Part shown: positions 1 through 4,508 of the stretch, piece after piece
Numbering within the stretch: position 1 is the first letter of the stretch
Layout: the number at the start of each line of letters is the position of its first letter
Notes under the pieces: generated by a model
Seen by the model: only the letters and a program-made list of their open reading frames with translations
Told to the model about the DNA's origin: nothing
Database searches by the model: none
Made by a program: the position numbers and the translations under genes
Assembly (NCBI GenBank): GCA_903866285.1
Contig: CAIPMZ010000013.1
Span: 1 to 6,484, forward strand
Direction of reading: 5' to 3'
Source of the DNA: an uncultured bacterium
GTDB taxonomy: Bacteria > Patescibacteriota > Minisyncoccia > Moranbacterales > GWC2-37-73
DNA: 6,484 nucleotides

Positions 1-76
1 ACACTTGAATCATCCATATCAATTGTCATAGGGTCTAACTTATGAAATTACCCAATATTCTAGCAGATTTTGCTCC

Positions 77-132
77 TTCAAGCTCATCTTGCGTTGGAAT
101 GGGTACCTATTTCAAGCTCATGTTGCATTGGA
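77..132. repeat. Imperfect 22-bp direct repeat, two copies 34 bp apart
   Basis: Two copies of TTCAAGCTCATCTTGCGTTGGA-like sequence lie at 77-98 and 111-132 and match at 20 of 22 positions. The 34-bp period is not a multiple of three, so this is not a repeated peptide. The function is unknown. The repeat ends just upstream of the promoter at 145-173, so it could be a regulatory site or only debris of a duplication. Confidence 0.5.
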
Positions 133-144
133 CTAGACTTGCTC

Positions 145-173
145 TTGACAGTTTCTCTATCTTGGTGTACAAT
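145..173 (+). promoter_or_regulatory. Sigma70-type promoter upstream of tRNA-Leu
   Basis: A perfect -35 box TTGACA (145-150) is separated by 17 bp from a near-consensus -10 box TACAAT (168-173). Transcription would start near A180, about 160 nt before the mature tRNA, so the tRNA would come from a precursor with a long 5' leader. The next gene on this strand is the tRNA, so it is the natural target. A separate short RNA ending at the weak hairpin near 261-284 is an alternative. Confidence 0.6.
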
Positions 174-260
174 TACCTTAATGTGTTAGGCTTCTTGAAT
201 TTTACTTTGTTTAAAGCTTTTTTTCTTCAAAAAACATCAAAACAAGCTTTTAAATAGACA

Positions 261-284
261 AAAAATACCCTTTTGGGGTTTTTA
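261..284 (+). terminator. Weak hairpin with T-run between promoter and tRNA
   Basis: An A-run followed by ACCC can pair with GGGT followed by a T-run around a TTTTG loop. This gives roughly eight pairs with one bulged T, followed directly by T residues. It resembles a weak intrinsic terminator or attenuator. Upstream, 210-219 (TTTAAAGCTT) and 244-254 (AAGCTTTTAAA) can form a second AT-rich stem. Both are marginal and may be chance pairing in AT-rich DNA. Confidence 0.25.
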
Positions 285-339
285 TGGTAGTTTATCTTAA
301 CATTTTGTGAAATCATCTTGGAGGCCCTAGTTGTGATTT

Positions 340-423
340 GGGCAAATGGCGGAATTGGTATACGCGCTAGATTCAGGTTCTAGTGACAGCAATGTCTTGG
401 AGGTTCAAGTCCTCTTTTGCCCA
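340..423 (+). tRNA. tRNA-Leu, anticodon CAG
   Basis: A complete class II (long variable arm) tRNA cloverleaf can be folded by hand. The acceptor stem GGGCAAA (340-346) pairs perfectly with TTTGCCC (416-422) and is followed by discriminator A423. The D arm has a GCG/GCG-type stem around a loop containing GG. The anticodon stem is CTAGA/TCTAG with loop TTCAGGT, giving anticodon CAG (374-376), which reads CUG leucine codons. The variable arm is a GACA/TGTC hairpin with a GCAA loop. The T arm is GGAGG-TTCAAGU-CCTCT with one G-U pair. A discriminator A and a structured variable arm are as expected for leucine. The 3' CCA is not encoded (ACTA follows), so it must be added by a nucleotidyltransferase. 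Confidence 0.96.
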
Positions 424-436
424 CTAAGCTAAAATA

Positions 437-458
437 TTTTTTCTTTTTTCTTCTTTTT
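437..458 (+). terminator. T-rich tract after tRNA-Leu
   Basis: Within 30 bp of the tRNA 3' end there is a run of T residues broken only by single C's. No clear GC-rich hairpin precedes it apart from the short palindrome AAAATATTTT (431-440). It probably marks where tRNA transcription ends, but a classical intrinsic terminator is not visible. Confidence 0.35.
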
Positions 459-532
459 AAAAAAATAATTTCAGTCTTTGTCGCCAGCAGTAAATAATAC
501 GGAATCAGCTTAATTAGTGGTAGAAAAACGTT

Positions 533-567
533 GGAGGCTCGACCTCCATTGGGGAGGTCGAGCCTCC
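533..567. repeat. Perfect 15-bp inverted repeat (REP-like palindrome)
   Basis: GGAGGCTCGACCTCC (533-547) is followed by a 5-nt ATTGG loop and its exact reverse complement (553-567). The stem is GC-rich in AT-rich surroundings. No T-run follows on the plus strand, so it is not a standard terminator. Each arm is itself a small inverted repeat (GGAGG/CCTCC around a 5-nt centre), so alternative two-hairpin folds are possible. It resembles dispersed palindromic elements. Only a genome-wide search can show whether it is repeated. The rest of 459-648 shows no gene, only AT-rich spacer with a small GAAGT/ACTTC inverted repeat near 608-623. Confidence 0.6.
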
Positions 568-648
568 TTAAAACTAACAGTGATTTATTTGATTTGGTAT
601 AAGTATCGAAGTATTAAAACTTCAAAATTAATTTAAAATTAAAACTTT

Positions 649-654
649 TATAAT
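649..654 (+). promoter_or_regulatory. Probable -10 box for the RNase J gene
   Basis: A consensus TATAAT lies in a very AT-rich segment, which would place the transcript start near 661, 60 nt before the preferred ATG. No convincing -35 hexamer is found 16-18 bp upstream (only AATTAA-like sequence), so recognition would rely on the AT-rich upstream region. It is the best promoter candidate between the palindrome at 533-567 and the gene. Confidence 0.4.
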
Positions 655-720
655 AAATATTTGTTCACTCTTTTTAATTTTTAACATTTAGTGAAAAGTA
701 TTATTGTAAGTAAAAAAATT

Positions 721-2799
721 ATGTTTAAAAAAAATGACACCAGTTTAACTGGTCAAATCTTGGCTGATTTAAAAAAGCCAGTCGGTAGTTTTGAGAAAAA
801 AACGCCAAACAATGTTGCCAATAGTAATGCCTCAAGAGGTAATGCGCTGAATAGGCATGGTAATAATTCAAACAGACCAAATCAGGGTCAGCGCATTCAG
901 CCGCAAGTAGCCAATCCTGGCAACGCCAACGCTCCAATGCTGGGCTTTGTTAGTGCGTCAAATAAGCAGGCACCGAAAGTTTCAAGCCAAAATATCCCAG
1001 GCGCTAACCATGCCGGCGCTAACAATAGACATGCCAGTTCTGGTCGTCCGCAGGCAGCTAAAAAACGAAGTTTGCCAGTGCGTAAACCTAGTTCAAATCG
1101 TAAACCGATGATGCAGGGTAATCCTGCTGGGGATCATTTACGCATTACGCCTTTGGGTGGTAATGAAGAAGTTGGTCGCAATATGACGCTGTTTGAATAC
1201 GGCGGGGATATTATTATCTTAGATATGGGCCTGCAATTTCCAGAAGAAGATATGCCAGGGATTGACTACATTATTCCAAACACGAATTATTTGAAAGGAA
1301 AAGAAAAAAATATTCGAGGGGTAATTTTCAGCCATGGTCATCTTGACCATATCGGGGCAGCGCCAATTCTATTGCGAGAATTAAATTATCCGCCAATTGT
1401 GGGTCGCGATTTAACGCTAGCGATGATTAAGCGTAAGATGGATGATTTTGAAACCAATTCAGCTAGTCAATTAAAAACTATTCGCGTCAATACAGTTGCG
1501 GATAAAATTAAACTTGGAAAATTTGAAATTGAATTTTTTGATGTGGAACATTCTGTGATGGACGCGGTCGGGGTGATTGTAAAAACTCCAGATGGAACCG
1601 TGATTCATCCGGGGGACTGGACAATGGATAGTAATCCTGAGAATTTAGAAAGAGTGACGTATAGCCATCTTTCCAAACTCCCAGCTCCACGCATCTTGAT
1701 GTTGGAAAGTTTGGGTGCGACCGATACGCGCATTTCTGAAAAAACCGAAAGCGATATGTATGTTAATTTAAATGAATTGGTTTCTAGCGCCCAGGGGATG
1801 GTGATTATTGGAACTTTTTCTTCTCAAATTAAACGCATCGGAAAAATTATTGAATACGCGGATTCAATTGGTAAAAAAGTTGCTCTCGACGGCTATTCAA
1901 TGAAGATGAATATTGAAATTGCCAAGGAACTCGGGTATGTTAAGAATTTTAAAAATACTCAAATTACGGTTAACGAAATTCACAAGCATCCGCGTAATAA
2001 GGTGGTGGTGATTTGCACCGGCGCCCAAGGCGAAGGTAACGCGGTGCTGTCACGCATCGTCAATGATGAGCATCGTTTTATTCAAGTTCAAAAAAATGAC
2101 ACGGTAATTTTTTCTTCTTCAATCGTGCCGGGCAATGAGCGCACGGTGCAACGCTTGAAAGATGATCTTTATCGTAAGTGTGATAACGTCATCCACAGCG
2201 ACATCTTAGATGTTCATACTAGTGGACACAGCAACGCGCACGATATTAAAGATGTCTTGCGTCAAATTCAGCCAACTTTCTTTTTACCAGTTTATGGTAA
2301 TCATTATATGCTAAAAGAAGCTGGAAAATTAGGCGAACAAGTTGGGATCAAAAAAGAAAATATTTTTGTGTTGGATAATGGCAACCAACTCGAAGTTGCT
2401 GAAAATAAAGCAAGAATGCTGGCGCAAAAAGTTGATACTAGCTACGTGATGGTGGATGGTCTAGGCGTTGGGGACGTGGGTGAAGTTGTCCTGCGTGACC
2501 GACAACTGCTGGCTAAGGATGGCATGTTTATGATCGTGGTTATTATTGATTCAAAAACCAAGAAGATTGTGGGTACTCCCCAAATTACTTCCCGAGGTTT
2601 CATTTTCGTCAAAGAAAATTTTGACTTAGTGAATGCCACCAAGCGAGTGGTAGAAAAAATTATCAAAGAAAAAACTTCGGCTGAGGTTTCAGTCAATTGG
2701 GAATATGTGAAAAACAATATTCGCGAAGCGGTTGGATCTTTCCTGTTTACCAAAACTGAGCGCCGCCCAATGATTCTCCCAGTGGTGATTGAAGTGTAG
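721..2799 (+). CDS. rnj: Ribonuclease J (metallo-beta-lactamase/beta-CASP RNase)
   Basis: A 692-aa protein of the RNase J family, cytoplasmic enzymes that cut and degrade RNA 5'-to-3' in mRNA decay and in maturation of stable RNA. Residues ~28-130 are an Asn/Pro/Ala/Gln/Arg-rich, probably disordered tail. The metallo-beta-lactamase domain starts near 140 (PLGGNEEVGRN) and holds the metal motif HGHLDH (205-210), H277 in EHSVMD and D299 in HPGDW. The beta-CASP part follows, with TGAQGE, SSSIVPGNE and HTSGH (499-503). The C-terminal domain ends after ITSRGF. Most family members are near 550-560 aa, so the N-terminal extension adds about 135 residues. Where the family has PVHGE, whose His is a second-metal ligand, this protein reads PVYGN (Tyr525). 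A GTG at 691 would add 10 residues. ATG 721 is preferred as a stronger start codon, but neither has a Shine-Dalgarno sequence. The gene is monocistronic, with its own terminator. Confidence 0.94.
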   Translation: MFKKNDTSLTGQILADLKKPVGSFEKKTPNNVANSNASRGNALNRHGNNSNRPNQGQRIQPQVANPGNANAPMLGFVSASNKQAPKVSSQNIPGANHAGANNRHASSGRPQAAKKRSLPVRKPSSNRKPMMQGNPAGDHLRITPLGGNEEVGRNMTLFEYGGDIIILDMGLQFPEEDMPGIDYIIPNTNYLKGKEKNIRGVIFSHGHLDHIGAAPILLRELNYPPIVGRDLTLAMIKRKMDDFETNSASQLKTIRVNTVADKIKLGKFEIEFFDVEHSVMDAVGVIVKTPDGTVIHPGDWTMDSNPENLERVTYSHLSKLPAPRILMLESLGATDTRISEKTESDMYVNLNELVSSAQGMVIIGTFSSQIKRIGKIIEYADSIGKKVALDGYSMKMNIEIAKELGYVKNFKNTQITVNEIHKHPRNKVVVICTGAQGEGNAVLSRIVNDEHRFIQVQKNDTVIFSSSIVPGNERTVQRLKDDLYRKCDNVIHSDILDVHTSGHSNAHDIKDVLRQIQPTFFLPVYGNHYMLKEAGKLGEQVGIKKENIFVLDNGNQLEVAENKARMLAQKVDTSYVMVDGLGVGDVGEVVLRDRQLLAKDGMFMIVVIIDSKTKKIVGTPQITSRGFIFVKENFDLVNATKRVVEKIIKEKTSAEVSVNWEYVKNNIREAVGSFLFTKTERRPMILPVVIEV

Positions 2800-2804
2800 A
2801 AGTT

Positions 2805-2819
2805 ATAAAGTTATAAAGT
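2805..2819 (-). repeat. 15-bp AT motif, inverted copy after rnj
   Basis: ATAAAGTTATAAAGT, six bases after the rnj stop, is the exact reverse complement of ACTTTATAACTTTAT, which occurs twice upstream of trpS (3255-3269 and 3319-3333). The motif is nearly two tandem 8-mers. The three copies bracket the rnj-trpS spacer. Low complexity makes some chance matching possible, but three exact 15-mers within 530 bp is notable. Confidence 0.5.
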
Positions 2820-2846
2820 TTGGAAAAATTATACAGTAAGAATTCG

Positions 2847-2879
2847 AAAGCCCGGCGGAAGCTGGGTTTTTGCGTTTTT
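2847..2879 (+). terminator. Intrinsic terminator of rnj
   Basis: The segment AAAGCCCGGC (2847-2856) pairs with GCTGGGTTT (2861 onward) around a GGAA tetraloop, giving about ten pairs including two G-U. A T-run (2867-2871) follows and a second T-run lies at 2875-2879. It lies about 50 bp past the rnj stop codon and ends just before the end of the minus-strand RNA, so it separates two convergent transcripts. Confidence 0.85.
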
Positions 2880-2886
2880 GGATAAG

Positions 2887-2913
2887 AAAAAAGAGTAGGC
2901 GCGGGGCTTACTC
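2887..2913 (-). terminator. Terminator-like hairpin ending the minus-strand RNA
   Basis: Read on the minus strand, GAGTAAGC, a CCCGC loop and GCCTACTC form an 8-position stem with one A-C mismatch, followed directly by six T's (2892 down to 2887). The stem is weaker on this strand than on the plus strand (where the mismatch becomes G-T), but only the minus strand has the T-run. Its place at the end of the structured RNA fits termination. Confidence 0.55.
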
Positions 2914-3143
2914 AATGTAATTGTTGTGGCTACGCTGAGCCACGGGGTAAATATGTCCAGGAAAACTTCTATGAGGGAAGCTTTATAGAGAAATCCTTAG
3001 GCTCGGGGAAACGTAAGCTTAAAGACTTCAAGAGAGGCTCTTCCTCATAGAGAGAGTTTTCCTTGGACAACTCCAGTTCTACGCTTCCTAAATAAGGCAT
3101 CTATAACGCAGGGCTGGAAATTTATAAAGGTCAATTATCAAAC
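2887..3143 (-). ncRNA. Candidate structured non-coding RNA, about 257 nt, family not recognised
   Basis: This stretch has no credible reading frame but a strong fold on the minus strand. In order 5' to 3' it shows: a CCAG/CTGG-closed arm with CTGCGT/GCGTAG (about 3075-3117); a long rod in which 3055-3069 pairs with 2954-2967 (about 14 bp, one bulge) and 3040-3050 pairs with 2969-2980 (about 11 bp, one bulge); an unpaired bubble of about 15 nt on each side; an apical hairpin (3015-3024 with 2995-3004); a 6-bp GTGGCT/AGCCAC hairpin (about 2927-2943); and the end hairpin with T-run. In the apical hairpin and 5' arm, several non-Watson-Crick positions are G-U only on the minus strand and would be A-C on the plus strand, which supports this orientation. 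A near-perfect promoter lies just upstream. I see no signature of tmRNA, RNase P RNA or SRP RNA. The rod with a central bubble recalls 6S RNA, but the rod is shorter and the flanking hairpins are extra, so this is only a possibility. The 5' end is estimated from the -10 box. Confidence 0.6.
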
Positions 3144-3149
3144 GTCTTT

Positions 3150-3178
3150 AATATAGACTAGTAGTTTAAACTTGTCAA
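3150..3178 (-). promoter_or_regulatory. Strong sigma70-type promoter for the minus-strand RNA
   Basis: On the minus strand a perfect TTGACA (3178-3173) is followed after exactly 17 bp by TATATT (3155-3150). This places the start near 3143-3145, just upstream of the folded region. No gene other than the structured RNA lies downstream before the T-run at 2887. It diverges from the trpS promoter. Confidence 0.7.
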
Positions 3179-3183
3179 GCGTA

Positions 3184-3205
3184 GGGTAGCGGTTGGGTAG
3201 CGGTG
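3184..3205. repeat. Tandem 11-bp repeat between two divergent promoters
   Basis: GGGTAGCGGTT (3184-3194) is followed at once by GGGTAGCGGTG (3195-3205), with 10 of 11 positions identical. The pair sits between the -35 box of the minus-strand RNA (3173-3178) and that of trpS (3226-3231). An 11-bp spacing is about one helical turn, so it could bind a regulator acting on both promoters. No regulator is known here. Confidence 0.45.
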
Positions 3206-3225
3206 GCATCAGGGAGGGGTTTTGT

Positions 3226-3253
3226 TTGCAAAAAGCCCGTTTTTTGCTACTAT
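3226..3253 (+). promoter_or_regulatory. Probable trpS promoter
   Basis: TTGCAA (3226-3231), a 16-bp spacer and TACTAT (3248-3253) give a start near 3260 and a leader of about 72 nt before the trpS ATG. The spacer overlaps an inverted repeat, GCAAAAA/TTTTTGC (3228-3247), which could also form a weak hairpin. The -35 box matches at four of six positions. Confidence 0.45.
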
Positions 3254-3254
3254 T

Positions 3255-3269
3255 ACTTTATAACTTTAT
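3255..3269 (+). repeat. 15-bp direct repeat, upstream copy flanking the leader hairpin
   Basis: ACTTTATAACTTTAT here is repeated exactly at 3319-3333, and the two copies flank a 49-bp insert that carries the three-armed hairpin. The arrangement looks like an insertion with target duplication. The identical motif also occurs inverted at 2805-2819, so it may instead be a common AT motif of this genome. Confidence 0.55.
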
Positions 3270-3271
3270 TC

Positions 3272-3316
3272 ACCCAGTTAAATCCGCTAAAGCGGTGCGA
3301 AGCAATTTAACTGGGT
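3272..3316 (+). promoter_or_regulatory. Three-armed hairpin in the trpS leader
   Basis: ACCCAGTTAAAT (3272-3283) and its exact complement (3305-3316) form a 12-bp stem. The 21 enclosed bases form two further hairpins with no bases left over: CCGC-TAAA-GCGG (3284-3295) and TGC-GAA-GCA (3296-3304). The result is a compact three-way junction ending 15 nt before the trpS ATG and inside its predicted transcript. It could be a leader element affecting trpS expression or a small palindromic mobile repeat. No T-box motif is present. Confidence 0.6.
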
Positions 3317-3318
3317 AA

Positions 3319-3333
3319 ACTTTATAACTTTAT
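3319..3333 (+). repeat. 15-bp direct repeat, downstream copy overlapping the trpS start
   Basis: This is the second exact copy of ACTTTATAACTTTAT. Its last two bases are the A and T of the trpS start codon. The region between hairpin and ATG therefore consists almost only of this repeat, and no Shine-Dalgarno sequence fits there. Confidence 0.55.
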
Positions 3334-4321
3334 GACTAATAAAAAACGCATTTTTTCGGGGATTCAGCCGAGTGGGAATTTACATATTGGCAATTATTTG
3401 GGAGCTATCGCTAATTGGATTAAACTTCAGGACGAGTTTGAATCAATTTTTTGCGTGGTAGATTTGCATGCGATCACTGTGCCACAAGACCCAGAAACGC
3501 TGCGAAAAAAGACCCTGGAAATTGCTAAGATTTATTTGGCGGCCGGGATTGATCCGAAAAAATCGGCGATCTTCATTCAATCGCAAGTTTCTGAGCATGC
3601 GGAACTTTGTTGGATTCTGAATACGATTGTAAAAATGTCAGAGCTGGAAAAAATGACCCAATTTAAAGATAAAACCCAAGCTGGCGTTAGCGAAGGTATT
3701 GGGGTTGGGCTCTTTGATTACCCGGTTCTGATGGCGGCTGATATTTTGCTGTATGGCACGGAAGTTGTGCCGGTTGGGGAAGACCAAAAGCAACATGTTG
3801 AATTGGCGCGGGATTTAGCGAAGCGCTTTAATCATAAATTTGGCGAGACTTTTATTGTTCCAAAAGCTTTTATTAAAGAAGAAGGGATGCGCGTGATGGG
3901 CTTGGATGACCCAACTAAGAAAATGAGTAAATCCGCCACTTCGGAATATAATTATATTTCGCTAACTGACGACGCCGAAACGGTGAAGCGCAAAATTAAA
4001 AAAGCCGTGACTGACTCTGGCAGTGAAATTGTGTTTAGCGATGACAAGCCGGCGCTGAAAAATTTGATCAACATTTATGCTTCTTTTTCCGGCAAGACTC
4101 CGAAAGAAATTGAAGCGCTTTATGTTGGCAGGGGGTACGGCGATTTCAAAACTGAACTTGCCCAAGTTATTAACAACTTCTTGACGCCATTTCAAGAGAA
4201 ATTAGCTGCCATCACTGATGAAGACGCTTTAGAAATTCTCCGAGCCGGTGCTGAAAAAGTCCGTCCTTTGGCGAAGGCGAAATTAGCTGAAGTAAAAAAG
4301 AAAGTCGGATTCATAAGCTAG
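3332..4321 (+). CDS. trpS: Tryptophanyl-tRNA synthetase
   Basis: A 329-aa class I aminoacyl-tRNA synthetase that activates tryptophan with ATP and attaches it to tRNA-Trp in the cytoplasm. The length is normal for bacterial TrpRS. The Rossmann catalytic domain has the HIGH-type motif in PSGNLHIGNYLG (residues 14-24) and the KMSKS loop at 197-201. Between them are the family segments DYPVLMAADILLY (129-141, Asp137 being the tryptophan-contacting position) and VGEDQKQH (148-155). The C-terminal helical domain for anticodon binding runs from about 205 to the end. The ATG has no Shine-Dalgarno sequence. Start choice rests on the immediate FSGIQPSG homology at residues 8-15. Upstream lie a likely own promoter and a structured leader; downstream lie microrepeats and no clear hairpin terminator. 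Identity is firm; regulation by the leader is inference. Confidence 0.97.
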   Translation: MTNKKRIFSGIQPSGNLHIGNYLGAIANWIKLQDEFESIFCVVDLHAITVPQDPETLRKKTLEIAKIYLAAGIDPKKSAIFIQSQVSEHAELCWILNTIVKMSELEKMTQFKDKTQAGVSEGIGVGLFDYPVLMAADILLYGTEVVPVGEDQKQHVELARDLAKRFNHKFGETFIVPKAFIKEEGMRVMGLDDPTKKMSKSATSEYNYISLTDDAETVKRKIKKAVTDSGSEIVFSDDKPALKNLINIYASFSGKTPKEIEALYVGRGYGDFKTELAQVINNFLTPFQEKLAAITDEDALEILRAGAEKVRPLAKAKLAEVKKKVGFIS

Positions 4322-4352
4322 CTTATAGCTTTTAGCTTCGTTAGCTTTTAGG
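4313..4352. repeat. TAGCTT microrepeats and a 14-bp palindrome at the trpS end
   Basis: A perfect palindrome ATAAGCTAGCTTAT (4313-4326) contains the trpS stop codon. From the stop onward, four units beginning TAGCTT follow each other (4319, 4326, 4333 and 4342; lengths 7, 7, 9 and 7). The AAGCTA/TAGCTT words allow several weak alternative hairpins, so it might act as a poor terminator. It parallels the short tandem motif just after the rnj stop. Confidence 0.5.
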
Positions 4353-4365
4353 TTAAGGATAAAAA

Positions 4366-4471
4366 TGGGAAGAAATGGGGTGGTGGGGTTAGGGGGAAAG
4401 AAAGGGCGAAAAGGGGAAAGAATGGGGCTTAAGGGGTTAAAAAGGAAAAAAGGGGATAAAAAAGGGGGGGG
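4366..4471 (+). repeat. G-run repeat tract 1, upstream of the four-helix-bundle gene
   Basis: About ten runs of 3-8 G's are spaced by short A/T-rich words (AAGAAAT, TTAAG, AATG), including TTAAGGGGTTAA (4429-4440) and ending in a G8 homopolymer (4464-4471). The plus strand is almost pyrimidine-free and could form G-quadruplexes. The tract happens to be open in frame with the gene downstream from an ATG at 4365, giving a Gly/Lys-rich peptide, but I treat it as spacer. Confidence 0.75.
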
Positions 4472-4508
4472 TGAAAAAACAGAAATAAAAAATATTTTTT
4501 TAAAATTT

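Noticed and set aside
42..257. Open frame of 71 codons upstream of the tRNA
   Set aside because: It has no Shine-Dalgarno sequence and no recognisable domain, contains the strong promoter at 145-173, and spans AT-rich sequence with a direct repeat of non-triplet period. It is probably chance.
2887..3143. tmRNA, RNase P RNA or SRP RNA
   Set aside because: There is no tRNA-like end or tag frame, no RNase P core words, and no SRP domain IV GGAA-loop signature. 6S RNA is kept only as a possibility.
3181..3331. T-box leader controlling trpS
   Set aside because: The GGGTAGCGGTGGCA stretch superficially resembles the T-box AGGGTGGNACCGCG motif, but it lies upstream of the predicted trpS start and is explained by an 11-bp tandem repeat. 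No specifier stem or antiterminator/terminator pair is seen.
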